Shown here piece by piece: positions 26,580-36,859 of a DNA stretch of 64,000 nt. The DNA is taken from assembly GCF_020034665.1 (NCBI RefSeq), contig NZ_JAIQDI010000001.1:62001-126000 (forward strand). Direction: 5' to 3'. The position numbers and the translations under genes were made by a program. Each line of letters opens with the position of its first letter. Position 1 is the first letter of the stretch. This stretch comes from Niabella beijingensis. GTDB lineage: Bacteria > Bacteroidota > Bacteroidia > Chitinophagales > Chitinophagaceae. The notes beneath the pieces were generated by a model. It was not told where the DNA came from. It made no database searches and was given only the letters and a program-made list of their open reading frames with translations.

Positions 26580-27809
26580 TTGCATAGGGTTGCCACATAT
26601 AGCAAGCTAAAGCGTAATATATTTGAAAAATTATATTATGAAAAGGAGCTAACCTGCAGTGACCTGAGTGCGCTGCTGGGTAAAAGCATTCCCCTGGTGG
26701 CAAGAACCCTTGCAGAATTAACGCAAGAGGGAATTGTGGTCCCTCGCGGGCATGCTGATTCTACAGGCGGCAGGAAAGCGCTGTTGTACCAGCTAAAATC
26801 CCAAACCGTTTATATCCTGTCTGTAGCAATGGATCAGCTGTACACCACCATTTCGGTGATGGATGCCGGCCGGAACGAGGTCGTTTATTCAAAACAGGTT
26901 GATCTGAAGCTGCTCGGCAACAACGAGGCCCTTGCTGCGCTTGTGGCGCTGATAACAGCCACACTTGAAGATTCCGGGATCCGGCACGATCAACTGCTGG
27001 GCATTGGATTGGGCATGCCGGGATTCATCAACATAAAAAAAGGTGTCAACCAGTCTTATGTTTTTACAAACAGTTCTTTAAGTCTGCGCGACTACCTGCA
27101 ACAGACGTTTAATATGCCGGTTTTTATCGACAATGATTCCAGCACTATTGCCCTTGGAGAAGCCGCTTTTGGAAGGGCCAAAGGGAAAACCGATGTAATG
27201 GTCATCAACATCAGCTGGGGTGTTGGCCTGGGAATGATCATGAATGGCAGGCCTTTCAGGGGACATGCCGGTTATGCCGGTGAACTGAGTCACATCCCCA
27301 TTGCCGACAACGACATTATTTGTGAGTGTGGTAAAAGAGGCTGTCTCGAAACGGAAGCTTCCTTACGGGTAGTAGCCCTTAAAGCACTGGAGCTGGCGGA
27401 CAAGGGGAAACTGGGCCATCTTAAACTCACTGATCGGTCGATAGAAGCAACCGCCTATGCGGTAATGGAGTTCGCAGCCCAGGGTGATCAGCTTTGCATC
27501 GAATTATTATCAGATATGGCCTATAAGATCGGAAAGGCCCTGGCCATCCTTGTTCATATCATTAACCCCGAGCTGGTATTGCTGAGCGGCCGGGCTTCCG
27601 CTGTCGGAAAGCTGTTAATGGCCCCCGTGCAGCAGGCCCTGAATACTTACAGTATTCCGCGGCTTATGGAGGGAGTGGAACTGGACTATTCAACGCTCCA
27701 GTACAACGCCTATTCGATGGGTGCAGCAGCGCTGGTGGTTAACAGTCTGTCTGCCGCCAATGCGGATGCCATCAAAGAGACAGATACAGCAGCCGCTGTT
27801 TCCGGATAA
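26580..27809 (+). CDS. ROK-family transcriptional regulator (NagC/XylR-like)
   Basis: 409 residues. N-terminal winged helix (about 5-75; LTCSDLSALLGKSIPLVARTLAELTQEGIV) and a C-terminal ROK sugar-kinase-like domain with the ATP-fold DNDSSTIALGEAAFG, the GVGLGMIMNGRPFRGHAGYAG segment and the zinc motif CECGKRGCLE (Cx(2)-type cysteines of ROK proteins). Such proteins repress sugar catabolic or glycan uptake genes and release DNA upon binding a sugar. The start is probably TTG at 26580 because the frame is closed by a stop at 26550 and has no ATG. The neighbouring SusC/SusD pair on the same strand is the obvious target. Confidence 0.9.
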   Translation: MHRVATYSKLKRNIFEKLYYEKELTCSDLSALLGKSIPLVARTLAELTQEGIVVPRGHADSTGGRKALLYQLKSQTVYILSVAMDQLYTTISVMDAGRNEVVYSKQVDLKLLGNNEALAALVALITATLEDSGIRHDQLLGIGLGMPGFINIKKGVNQSYVFTNSSLSLRDYLQQTFNMPVFIDNDSSTIALGEAAFGRAKGKTDVMVINISWGVGLGMIMNGRPFRGHAGYAGELSHIPIADNDIICECGKRGCLETEASLRVVALKALELADKGKLGHLKLTDRSIEATAYAVMEFAAQGDQLCIELLSDMAYKIGKALAILVHIINPELVLLSGRASAVGKLLMAPVQQALNTYSIPRLMEGVELDYSTLQYNAYSMGAAALVVNSLSAANADAIKETDTAAAVSG

Positions 27810-28294
27810 AGAAACCGCTATTATTCACGAAAAACAAAAACAAGCAGCACATGAAAATGAAACAACCCATTGCACTTTGCCTCCTGCCCGGCGTTTAAGG
27901 GCAGCAGGTGCTGTACAACAGCGTCAGCCGGCAACCCGCAACAGAAGCGGCTGCCGGGTTCAATATTCCTCCTTATACAAAAGCAAAAGGATCACCGATA
28001 CATGAGAACTATCCGATCCGTTGCATTTTGTTTTTTGCAGGGCTTTTTATCCCTGCCCAGGTAAATGATCAGTACACAAAAGAGTTGGATCCTGCTTCCG
28101 GGTATATCCGGAACACCTCCGTTTTTTTAACGCAGCACGGCCGCTGATGCGGCTGCAGGACATTGATTGCTCTTTTCTATCCCGTCTGTTCCATCAGGAA
28201 CGGAAACGGCCAGCCCATACATACATGGCAGCCAGCAGGATCATTTATCCCCTTACAGACACATTTTTATTACTCACTAAAGCAAAACTATCAA
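27810..28294 (+). other. Gap between ROK regulator and SusC gene, with possible remnant of a secreted protein gene
   Basis: 485 bp without an intact gene. Two short frames begin like signal peptides: MKMKQPIALCLLPGV (27851-27898) and MRTIRSVAFCFLQGF near 28002. The second runs into a stop, but a neighbouring frame continues as PAQVNDQYTKELDPASGYIR and ends at 28146. This is what a frameshifted, decayed N-terminal gene fragment would look like. No family could be assigned, so it may simply be an untranslated leader. Confidence 0.3.
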
Positions 28295-31200
28295 ATGAAA
28301 GCAAAACAATTCATTACAATTTGCCTGTTCCTGTTGGTCAGCAGTATTCTGCATGCCCAGGAAAAAACAGTAACCGGCCGTGTTACCGGCCCCGGCGGTG
28401 ATCCGCTCTCCGGTGTCACCGTCCTGATCAAAAAAACAAATACGGCAGTCGTCACGGATGAACAGGGGAGCTACGCTATTAAAGCCGCTCCCAATGCAGT
28501 ACTCGTTTTTTCTTTTATAGGCTATCTCACAAAAGAAGTGCCGGTAAAAAACGAAACCGATATCCCCGTGGTGCTCCAGGAATCCAATGTTGAGCTTACC
28601 GGCGTGGTGGTGACCGCCCTGGGTATCAAGCGGGCGGAACGGTCACTTACCTACTCTACCCAATCCATCAGCGGGTCAGACCTGGTAAAGGCCAAGGATG
28701 TAAACCCCATGAATAACCTCATCGGAAAAGTATCCGGCCTGCAGATCAACAGAAGTTCTTCCGGCATCGGGGGGTCGGTAAGCATTGTTTTAAGGGGGCT
28801 GAAATCCAACAGAAGTAATCAACCCCTGTATGTAATCGACGGGCTTCCTGTTGTAAATACCGCAGGCAGCGGCACTACAGGTCCCTTCGGCGGCAATACC
28901 GACCGGGGCGACATCCTCAGCTCGCTTAACCCGGATGATATTCAAAGTATCAATGTGCTGAAAGGGGCTTCCGCATCGGCATTGTATGGCAGCCAGGGAG
29001 CCAATGGCGCTATCATGATCACCACTAAAAAAGGCGCAGCAGGAACTACAAAAATTGATGTTTCAAGTACGGTCATGATCGATCAGGCCTTCTACCTCCC
29101 GAAGCTGCAATACGCCTACGGTCAGTCGGCCTCCGAAAAAGGGGATGCGGAAGACAGCTGGGGCAAACCAGGTTCCTATCAGGACCATGTTAAGGATTTT
29201 TTCAACCTGGGGGCCACATTTATCAACAGCATTGCGCTGAGCGGAGGCACCGAAAAATCGAGGAACTATTTTTCTTATGCCAATACCAGCAACAAAGGTG
29301 TGATGCCCACCAATACGTTTAAACAGCATTCACTGAGCTTCCGTAATTCGGCAAAGTTCTTCAATGACAAACTCACTTTCGACGGAAGTCTGATGTATGC
29401 CTTCCAGGACGTACACAACCGGCCTTCATCTGGTTTGTATTTCAACCCGCTCAGCGGGTTGTATATGTTTCCGCGGGGGCTCGATTTCAACCGATTCAAA
29501 AACGAATACCAATACCTTTCGCCCACCCGCAACCTGCTGTTGCAAAACTGGTTTAATATCAATGCAGATGCAGGTCTGGGCGGTACCCACCATTCGCAGA
29601 ACCCTTACTGGATCCTGAATAAGATTCCGACCGACCAGAGCCGGCACAGCCTGATCGGCGCTGCAAGTCTCAAATATGATCTGAATGACTGGCTCAGCAT
29701 CAGTACCAGGGGAACACTCAACCGGGTATGGAATAAATTTGAACGGAAAGTAGCTGCAGGTACACAGGGTGTCCTGTCCGGTCAGACCACCGGTGGTACT
29801 GCCGTCGATAACGGCCGCTATATCCGCGAGGAGATCGTTTCCACCAATAAATACGGCGATCTGCTGTTGATCGGTAACAGGGATCTGAGCGAAGATCTGA
29901 GTCTGAATTTTACAGTAGGTACAGCTATTTCTGACCTGAACAGCTATGGATGGAACCTGGACGCCCGGCAGCTGACTGTGGCCAACGGCTTCTCAATGGC
30001 CAATCTTTCCCGGAAAGATCCCATTAACGCACTTACAGAAGTATATCAACGCAGCCAGACACAATCGCTTTTTGCATCGGCCAATTTAGGATTTAAAAAA
30101 TACCTTTTCCTGGATCTTACCGGAAGGAATGACTGGTCATCCACACTGGCCAGCACGCCCAATGAAAAGCAGGGGTTCTTTTACTACTCTGCCGGTATCG
30201 CAGCAGTATTGTCAGATCTGCTACATTTGCAGAACAACTACAGCAAACTCCGGCTCTCTTATGCCCAGGTAGGAAATGGTGTAGGTGTTTTTGTATCGCA
30301 GATACCGGAGGCCACTATGGCCAGCGGCAATATCGTGGTAAACAATGCAGGCGTATATAATGACATACCGTTAAAACCCGAAGTAAGCAACAGCTGGGAA
30401 CTGGGATATGAAGGCCGGTTCATCGATAATCGCCTTACAGTAGACCTCGCATTATATAAGACCAATACAAAAAACCAGTTCTTTACCTTCCAGGGACCGC
30501 TGGGATTACTGAACACCACTGTTTATCTCAATGCCGGCGATGTGGAAAATAAGGGGATTGAGCTGGCGGTGAATTACAATGTGATCAAACAGGACCATTT
30601 CAACTGGAGCACCGGTGTAAATTATACGGCAAACAGGAACAAGGTACTGGAACTGCACCCGCGGCTTACCAACGCCTATCCTATCGGCAACTTTAATGTA
30701 CTCCGCGTAGGCGGATCCTTTGGCGATTTCTGGGGCAAGACCTTTTTGAGGGATGCCAGTGGCAAGATCGTTGCAGATAAGGACGGTACGCCACTCGGAT
30801 CAGTAGACGGTTATATCGGCTCCTCTAACCCGAAAGCCCTTGTAGGCTGGAACAACAGCTTTACATTAGGAAAGGTATCGCTGGACTTTACGATTGACGG
30901 TCGGTTTGGCGGCCAGGTGATCAGTATCACGCAAGGTTATCTGAATTCCTTTGGCGTTAGTAAAATCAGTGCCGATCAGCGGGAATCCGGTGTACCTGTA
31001 GACATGGTTACACAGGACGGCAAACCCGTCACCAATGTCCCGGCGCAAAAGTACTACCAGGGGATCGGAAACCGCGATGGCATTATTGAAGGAGAAGTGT
31101 ACGATGCCACCAATATCCGGCTCCGGCAGCTTTCAGTGGCCTATCACATCCCGGTAAAATCAACTTTTATTAAAAACGCGAGTATCAGCCTGGTAGGCCG

Positions 31201-31348
31201 CAACCTGTTCTTTTTTAAGAATAGTGCACCCTATGATCCGGAGTTAAGTACTACTACCGCTACAGGAACCGATGGAGGACAGGGACTCGACAGCTTCGGA
31301 CCTCCTACCACGCGTAGCTTTGGTCTTAATCTGAATCTGGGTTTCTAA
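28295..31348 (+). CDS. SusC/RagA-type TonB-dependent glycan receptor
   Basis: Outer-membrane importer of 1017 residues. The start at 28295 gives the signal peptide MKAKQFITICLFLLVSSILH; a frame open further upstream adds 44 residues that do not fit. Carboxypeptidase-regulatory-like domain (about 22-105), TonB-box/plug with VVVTALGIKRAERSL and the SusC signature NVLKGASASALYGSQGANGA, then a 22-strand barrel ending LNLNLGF. No STN domain, so no FecR partner is expected. SusD follows 50 bp downstream. The ROK regulator is the nearest regulator. Glycan target unknown. Confidence 0.95.
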   Translation: MKAKQFITICLFLLVSSILHAQEKTVTGRVTGPGGDPLSGVTVLIKKTNTAVVTDEQGSYAIKAAPNAVLVFSFIGYLTKEVPVKNETDIPVVLQESNVELTGVVVTALGIKRAERSLTYSTQSISGSDLVKAKDVNPMNNLIGKVSGLQINRSSSGIGGSVSIVLRGLKSNRSNQPLYVIDGLPVVNTAGSGTTGPFGGNTDRGDILSSLNPDDIQSINVLKGASASALYGSQGANGAIMITTKKGAAGTTKIDVSSTVMIDQAFYLPKLQYAYGQSASEKGDAEDSWGKPGSYQDHVKDFFNLGATFINSIALSGGTEKSRNYFSYANTSNKGVMPTNTFKQHSLSFRNSAKFFNDKLTFDGSLMYAFQDVHNRPSSGLYFNPLSGLYMFPRGLDFNRFKNEYQYLSPTRNLLLQNWFNINADAGLGGTHHSQNPYWILNKIPTDQSRHSLIGAASLKYDLNDWLSISTRGTLNRVWNKFERKVAAGTQGVLSGQTTGGTAVDNGRYIREEIVSTNKYGDLLLIGNRDLSEDLSLNFTVGTAISDLNSYGWNLDARQLTVANGFSMANLSRKDPINALTEVYQRSQTQSLFASANLGFKKYLFLDLTGRNDWSSTLASTPNEKQGFFYYSAGIAAVLSDLLHLQNNYSKLRLSYAQVGNGVGVFVSQIPEATMASGNIVVNNAGVYNDIPLKPEVSNSWELGYEGRFIDNRLTVDLALYKTNTKNQFFTFQGPLGLLNTTVYLNAGDVENKGIELAVNYNVIKQDHFNWSTGVNYTANRNKVLELHPRLTNAYPIGNFNVLRVGGSFGDFWGKTFLRDASGKIVADKDGTPLGSVDGYIGSSNPKALVGWNNSFTLGKVSLDFTIDGRFGGQVISITQGYLNSFGVSKISADQRESGVPVDMVTQDGKPVTNVPAQKYYQGIGNRDGIIEGEVYDATNIRLRQLSVAYHIPVKSTFIKNASISLVGRNLFFFKNSAPYDPELSTTTATGTDGGQGLDSFGPPTTRSFGLNLNLGF

Positions 31349-31398
31349 GAAGTAACAAGCACTCCATTCAAACAATCAAACAGAAAAAAAATTCAGAT

Positions 31399-33012
31399 AT
31401 GAAACAATCTAATTCATTTTTACGGGTACTTGTCCCCCTTGTGCTGCTGTTCATGTGCAGCTGTACCAAAGATTTCAAGGACTTAAATACAAATCCTATC
31501 GGCCTTACAAAAGAGCAGGAAGATGCGGATTACACGCTCATGTCGGCGCTCCTGCAGCAGGCGCAACGCTTTGTCATTCCTGAGGATGTCGGCACTTACC
31601 AGCTGTCCGAAAACCTGACCAGCGACTCCTATTCCGGGTACATGGGCGCCGAAGCACCTTTCCGGTCCAATGCCAATAACCTCACGTATAGCCTGGTGGA
31701 CGACTGGAATAAATCCATTTGGGTTTCACGCTATACCAATGTAATGAATCCCACCTATAAAGTGATCGCTGCCGCCCAACAAAACCCATCGCTTAAAGAC
31801 CTGGAAGCCCTGGCCAGGATCATACGGGTTTCGGCACTTTCGCGCGTAAGCGATAAAATAGGACCGGTTATTTACAGTCATTATAATTTGCCCAATGATG
31901 ATGGGACCATCAGTTACGACGCGCAAAAGGATGCTTATCGTCTGTTTTTTAAGGACCTCGACACCGCTATTTCCATTTTAAAGACCATGCCCGCCACGGT
32001 TTCCCCTCAGATGAAGAATGCGGACCTCGCCTATACTGCGGACAATTATACCAACTGGCTTAAATATGCCAATACGCTAAAGCTGAGGCTGGCATTACGT
32101 ATTGCGCTGATTGATGCTGGCATGGCAAAAACGCAGGGAGAATCGGCCCTGGATCCGGCAAACGGAGGGCTGCTTAGTGAAAACAGTCAGAACTGTTCGG
32201 TGTCTCTAAGCGTATCGCACCCGTTGAATGTAATTGTAAATGACTGGAGTGATACCCGGATGGGAGCACCGATGGAGTCCATCATGGGCGGATACAATGA
32301 TCCCCGGATGCCGAAATATTTCCAAACGGCCACCGATCCTAAAGTTACCGGTCAGTATAAGGGGATCAGAAGCGGTATCAACATCGATGAAAAGTCTCGG
32401 TATGATTCTTATTCAAAACTGGTATTTTTTCCCGTAAATAAAATGCAGCTGATGGTTGCCGCAGAGTCGTGGTTTTTAAGGGCAGAAGCTGCGTTGCGGG
32501 GCTGGGCAAATGCCGGTGATGCAAAAATCAATTATGAGAACGGTATCGACCGTTCATTTACCATGTATGGCCTGAATGCCAACGCGTATAAAAGCAATGC
32601 AACCAGCAAACCCAAGCCCTATATCGATCCGAAGGCACTCACGCCCGGAGAAAATGATATAAAAGCTGGTTCGCCTTACCTGAGCACCATTACCATTCAA
32701 TGGAATGCTGCGGATAATAACAACCGGAAGCTGGAGCGGATCATTACCCAGAAATGGATCGCCATTTTCCCCGACGGCGAAGAAGCCTGGGCGGAATACC
32801 GCAGGACCGGGTATCCGATACTGTTTCCGGTGATCGCCAATAAAAGCGCAGGGGTCATCCCAACCCTGCCCGGCATAAGAAGCATCCCCATACCACAGGT
32901 GGAATTTACCACCAACAAAAAAGCAGCGGAAGAAGCTGCAGCCACCATGAGCGGGCCCAGCAACGGGGCGACACGCCTCTGGTGGGATGTGGTGGATAAG
33001 TCTTTTAAATAG
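31399..33012 (+). CDS. SusD/RagB-type surface glycan-binding lipoprotein (SusD-like_2)
   Basis: 537-residue lipoprotein partner of the upstream SusC. Lipobox LFMCSC near residue 21, then the KDLNTNPIGLTKEQ start typical of SusD-like_2 proteins, TPR-like helices and the C-terminal region with TRLWWDVVD. Together with SusC it forms the bucket-lid complex in the outer membrane. The gene is followed by a bidirectional terminator and convergent DUF4185 gene, so this two-gene unit is separate from the D-arabinan-type locus on the other strand. Confidence 0.93.
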   Translation: MKQSNSFLRVLVPLVLLFMCSCTKDFKDLNTNPIGLTKEQEDADYTLMSALLQQAQRFVIPEDVGTYQLSENLTSDSYSGYMGAEAPFRSNANNLTYSLVDDWNKSIWVSRYTNVMNPTYKVIAAAQQNPSLKDLEALARIIRVSALSRVSDKIGPVIYSHYNLPNDDGTISYDAQKDAYRLFFKDLDTAISILKTMPATVSPQMKNADLAYTADNYTNWLKYANTLKLRLALRIALIDAGMAKTQGESALDPANGGLLSENSQNCSVSLSVSHPLNVIVNDWSDTRMGAPMESIMGGYNDPRMPKYFQTATDPKVTGQYKGIRSGINIDEKSRYDSYSKLVFFPVNKMQLMVAAESWFLRAEAALRGWANAGDAKINYENGIDRSFTMYGLNANAYKSNATSKPKPYIDPKALTPGENDIKAGSPYLSTITIQWNAADNNNRKLERIITQKWIAIFPDGEEAWAEYRRTGYPILFPVIANKSAGVIPTLPGIRSIPIPQVEFTTNKKAAEEAAATMSGPSNGATRLWWDVVDKSFK

Positions 33013-33023
33013 AGTGGCATCCC

Positions 33024-33061
33024 AAAAAAAAGGCTGTACCATATCCGGTACAGTCTTTTTT
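33024..33061. terminator. Bidirectional terminator between convergent SusD and DUF4185 genes
   Basis: Eight A residues, GGCTGTACC, loop ATATCC, GGTACAGTC, then a T run: a stem of nine pairs including one G-U, flanked by A and T tracts so it can work in both directions. Confidence 0.8.
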
Positions 33062-33082
33062 ATACCCGGTGCTCCGGTAATC

Positions 33083-34186
33083 TTATTTTCCGGCCCGCTT
33101 CAGATCCACCTTCATCAGAAATACATTGTAAGCTTTCCATTCCGACATCAGAAAATAAAGTTGTGTATCACTTTCAAAAGGATAAATAAACGATCCGTAT
33201 AAACCCGGATAGTCCGAAGAGCGGACCACTATTTCCGGGGCACTCCATATTCCCTGAGGTTCGGGAGCATCGCGTAGTACGATCGCCTTCCGGCCCGCAT
33301 CAAGATACAGCATGATCCACCGTTTCAGTTGTTGATTATAGCGTACCGACATTTCCCCTGCGGGCGCTTCCACAACGGGATCCGCCGCGGTTTCTCTTTC
33401 CTTGACCCAACCATTTTTGCTCCAGTATTCATACGCGTTCTTAAAAGCGATCGCCTCTTCCCTTACCCGTAAAAGATAGATGGCACCCTGCCGGCCGGCC
33501 GGTGTGCCGTACAGATAAACAAACCCGTCTTTTTTGGCCAGTGCCGCCTGGGCAAATTTGCTGTCTGCAGTAAAGCGCACGCCGCCGGAGCGCCACGTAT
33601 TTCCCCTGTCTTCAGAAAAAAAGAGCGCGGAATAATTGGTGCGCCATTTTCCCGGCACTTCCCAGCAGTGTATATTCATACAATGAACCACTTCCCTGTT
33701 CCCGGCATGGATGGCCGCAGTGGGTATCATGGTATGATCGCCTTTGCAATCCGGATCGTGGCGGCTCGGGATGATCTCCCGGGCATCTTTGCTTCCCGCA
33801 GCCGTACGCATACTGTCGAAGCGGATCCCGTTGGCAGGCTCCTTATCGGTTGAAAAAGCCAGCACATTGGAACGCCAGCTGCCGGCATTCCCCGGGCCAC
33901 CCGCTCCCGGTTTGAAATCACGGCCATAACTGTCTCCGAAAAAAAGTCCCACGGTACCATCGCCCATTTCCCAGGCAATGCCCAGATCGGTGCCGCCTAC
34001 ATTATAAAAATGATCTGTCCGGTTCGGATTGGGAACCGTATCCGTTGCACGGGCAGCACCGGTAACGCGGGCCACTTTTTTTACAGGACCCGGAATGACC
34101 ACTCCCTGCAGGGTACCTGACTGCCCGTATACTCCCGGGATGCCGCTCAGGACAAGCCCTAACAAAATACATTTCAATGATCGCAT
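33083..34186 (-). CDS. DUF4185 protein, predicted GH183-type endo-D-arabinanase
   Basis: Exported protein of 367 residues. I start at ATG 34186, giving signal peptide MRSLKCILLGLVLSGIPGVYGQ; a start 42 bp upstream would overlap the GH116 gene. The DUF4185 beta-propeller pattern is clear: YNVGGTDLGIAWEMGDGTVG, LFFGDSYGRD, SWRSNVLAFSTD, HTMIPTAA, then MYLDA and GLYGSFIYPF near the end. DUF4185 members were characterised as endo-D-arabinanases and named GH183, so hydrolysis of D-arabinofuranosyl chains is the best prediction. It is the last gene of an aquaporin / G3E GTPase / GH116 / DUF4185 minus-strand operon, 25 bp after GH116. Confidence 0.87.
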   Translation of the reverse strand: MRSLKCILLGLVLSGIPGVYGQSGTLQGVVIPGPVKKVARVTGAARATDTVPNPNRTDHFYNVGGTDLGIAWEMGDGTVGLFFGDSYGRDFKPGAGGPGNAGSWRSNVLAFSTDKEPANGIRFDSMRTAAGSKDAREIIPSRHDPDCKGDHTMIPTAAIHAGNREVVHCMNIHCWEVPGKWRTNYSALFFSEDRGNTWRSGGVRFTADSKFAQAALAKKDGFVYLYGTPAGRQGAIYLLRVREEAIAFKNAYEYWSKNGWVKERETAADPVVEAPAGEMSVRYNQQLKRWIMLYLDAGRKAIVLRDAPEPQGIWSAPEIVVRSSDYPGLYGSFIYPFESDTQLYFLMSEWKAYNVFLMKVDLKRAGK

Positions 34187-34211
34187 CACAAATAATTGTA
34201 CGGGTAATCTC

Positions 34212-36827
34212 CTAGCCGGTAATGGCAATATCTTTCACATCAATGCTGCCATATACCGCCCGTACGCTGGCTTTTTTATTTTTATAGGACACCGTTCCGA
34301 ACCCGGTAGCTGTGGAAATAAAACAGGTAAAATCACCGATCTTTGAATCCACATACAGCTTCTTATCCACGGCATCATACCGCAGGCCGGTAAGTCCCTG
34401 CAGCATACCATAGCTCGACATCGCCCTGGCATACCAGTGACCGCATTCGTATTCGTTGAACGGGTTCCGTACCCTCCCGTTGTACCGGTCGCGGCAGGCA
34501 CGTACAATATCCAGTCCTTCTTTTACCTTCCCCTTCAGCATCAGGTGCGCGGCAACCTGGTATTCGATCCCCGTCCACACTTCATTACTGTACACAAAGG
34601 GCAGCGACAGCTTCCCCCCTTTTGGCCAGGTGCATAATAACAACCCGCCTTCAGTACCGAGGGCATACGAAGGGCGTTGCGGGTTTACATGTCCTTTCAG
34701 ACTTTTCTTTAAATTATATTTATGAACGGCCAGCAGGTGACTGGTGACCTTTTGCTGATTAACAGGGTCCTCCAGTCCGCATACAGAAGCGATCCAGCTT
34801 CCCAGCACCCCATCGGAAAGACAGCCCCTGCCATACTGGTATTTGGGTCCTTCTTTTTTTAATATTTCAACCGCCTCTTTTGAATAATTCCCGCCAAAGG
34901 ACTGGGCTTCGGCCGGGTTTGCGGCTTTCAATCCCTCCCATTGGATCTTCTGGAAGAAGAATTCGCCGTTATACAGGGATGTTTCCAAAAATGCTTTCCC
35001 TTTTTCCAGGAGGGATTTATAGGATGAAACATCTTCCTTCAGATAATCCCCCATGGAAATGATCGATTGCAGTGCCCCCAGGTAAAATGTGGTACACATG
35101 GCATCCGGTCCCCAGAATTCAATATCATAGGTATTATGATGTGGCTCTTCCACCAGGCCCTTCTTTCCCGGATCCCAGGTTTCGATGCAATAATCCAGAC
35201 TGCGTTTTGCCAGCGGGTATATTTTCTTCAGCCAGGTATCATTACCACTGATCCGCCATTCCCGGTAAACCTTCATGATGCCACCCAGCTGACCATCAGC
35301 CGCTGCATGAAAATCATGTTTTACCGGGTTGATCGGCATATTGGCACGAAATGTCTGATGCCCCTGCGCACTCTGGTCTTCGCAAAACTCGGTATTGCGC
35401 AACCCGATCTCCAGCCGTGGGAACAAATGACAGATCGCCTGTGCATAGTTCCACACATGGGTACAGGTTCCGTGGCAGCAGCCCGATTCATCGCTGCAAC
35501 CCTCCCAGGCCCACATACGGCCGTCGTACTGACGCAATACGGTTGGTGATTTTAATATCGTAAGGTTTGCAGCAACGGCTTCGGTCACCTCCGCCGGAAG
35601 TGTGCTGCTGTAAAAGGCATCCTTAAACAATCCGGAATTTTTCCGCAACACTTCATATTGTTGTTTCCAGTAGCCCGCTACTTCCTGTACACTCTTAAAC
35701 TTGGAAGCATACCAGGGTTTATATTTTTCTCCTGTATATTTTTCAAAATTGTCCAGCCCCGACTCCACTGGTGTAATACAGCATTCCGCACTCTTGCAAT
35801 TCTCTTTTCCGTCCGGTCCTTTGTCCTGTATGCGCAGGTCGGATTCAGGAACATACCATGCCATCATTATCCGGATCGTTTTCTGTGCCCCCGGCGCCAG
35901 CTTGAAAGGAATGAATAAGGAAGCCCCCGGGGCATCCCACTCTACTGGTGGAACAGCTTTTGCAGCCCCTGATTCGATGGTATTCCATATCATCGTTACC
36001 GGATCAAACCAGCCACCCCTGAACCAGCAGTGATCGATGACCGGCTTTTGCTCTTCTGTTGTATAAATGGCGAAATCCGTTTTCGTAAACGGCTTATCCT
36101 TTCCTGCTTCCTGAGAAAGTATAAATCCGTTATCCAGCTGTTGTATACGGCCGCGTTCTCCCCTTGCTACAAAGTTCTTTGCGTTATAAGAAAAAACAGC
36201 ATCTATGGTTTTTGAAGATTTGTTTACAAACCGGTATTCCAGGGCACCTGCGGGTAAACCCGAATTGTCTTCATCGCCCGGTATAAAAGGGCTCCAGCCG
36301 GTAAGCTCTACTTTCAGCGGCAGTTCCGGGTCTTCCAGCTGAATGATCCCGAACGGAAATCTTGCCAGAAACGAAGCGCTCCCAAACCGGGGCAATCCAA
36401 AGCTGGTACCGCCGGCACCGTTTCCCGTACCCCGCTGACCAAATACTTTCCATTCGGGTACGGGCCCCTCCAGTACTTTTGCCATTGGCTGGGGCCCTTT
36501 TATACATACCGCTGCAAACATATTGGGCTCAAAGAAAACCTCCGGCCGGTTGTTGATCGACATATGCGATACCGCACCGGAGCCCTCCAGGCAAAACATG
36601 CCGGCTCCAAGTCCGCCGACAGGAAAAGCCACCCGGTTGAGATGGTCTCCTGTGTATATGCCGTTGTACGTTCTTGATGCACCGGGCTGGTCCTTCTCAC
36701 CGGATGACACCGGAACAACGGCATGTTCATCGGGAAGAGCGGCCCCCGCCACTCCTGAGGTCACAGCGGCCAATCCGCTTAATCCAACTTTCTTAAGAAA
36801 CGATCTTCTGCTTTTATAACTGCTCAT
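34212..36827 (-). CDS. GH116 glycosidase with Tat signal
   Basis: 871-residue glycoside hydrolase family 116 enzyme (GBA2-like). A Tat signal (SRRSFLKKVGLSGLAAV) directs export of the folded enzyme. N-terminal beta-sandwich domain (FPVGGLGAGMFCLEGSGAVS, SHMSINNRPE) and an (alpha/alpha)6 domain with CHGTCTHVWNYAQAICHLFP, the highly conserved HNTYDIEFWGPDAMCTTFYL segment that probably holds the general acid, and GCLSDGVLGSWIASVCGL. GH116 contains beta-glucosidases, beta-xylosidases and also an exo-beta-D-arabinofuranosidase; the neighbouring GH183 and GH172 enzymes make the last activity attractive here. It is third in the operon, 32 bp after the GTPase. Confidence 0.92.
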   Translation of the reverse strand: MSSYKSRRSFLKKVGLSGLAAVTSGVAGAALPDEHAVVPVSSGEKDQPGASRTYNGIYTGDHLNRVAFPVGGLGAGMFCLEGSGAVSHMSINNRPEVFFEPNMFAAVCIKGPQPMAKVLEGPVPEWKVFGQRGTGNGAGGTSFGLPRFGSASFLARFPFGIIQLEDPELPLKVELTGWSPFIPGDEDNSGLPAGALEYRFVNKSSKTIDAVFSYNAKNFVARGERGRIQQLDNGFILSQEAGKDKPFTKTDFAIYTTEEQKPVIDHCWFRGGWFDPVTMIWNTIESGAAKAVPPVEWDAPGASLFIPFKLAPGAQKTIRIMMAWYVPESDLRIQDKGPDGKENCKSAECCITPVESGLDNFEKYTGEKYKPWYASKFKSVQEVAGYWKQQYEVLRKNSGLFKDAFYSSTLPAEVTEAVAANLTILKSPTVLRQYDGRMWAWEGCSDESGCCHGTCTHVWNYAQAICHLFPRLEIGLRNTEFCEDQSAQGHQTFRANMPINPVKHDFHAAADGQLGGIMKVYREWRISGNDTWLKKIYPLAKRSLDYCIETWDPGKKGLVEEPHHNTYDIEFWGPDAMCTTFYLGALQSIISMGDYLKEDVSSYKSLLEKGKAFLETSLYNGEFFFQKIQWEGLKAANPAEAQSFGGNYSKEAVEILKKEGPKYQYGRGCLSDGVLGSWIASVCGLEDPVNQQKVTSHLLAVHKYNLKKSLKGHVNPQRPSYALGTEGGLLLCTWPKGGKLSLPFVYSNEVWTGIEYQVAAHLMLKGKVKEGLDIVRACRDRYNGRVRNPFNEYECGHWYARAMSSYGMLQGLTGLRYDAVDKKLYVDSKIGDFTCFISTATGFGTVSYKNKKASVRAVYGSIDVKDIAITG

Positions 36828-36859
36828 TAAATTTCTTTTACATGAAATAATCGGTTTAT

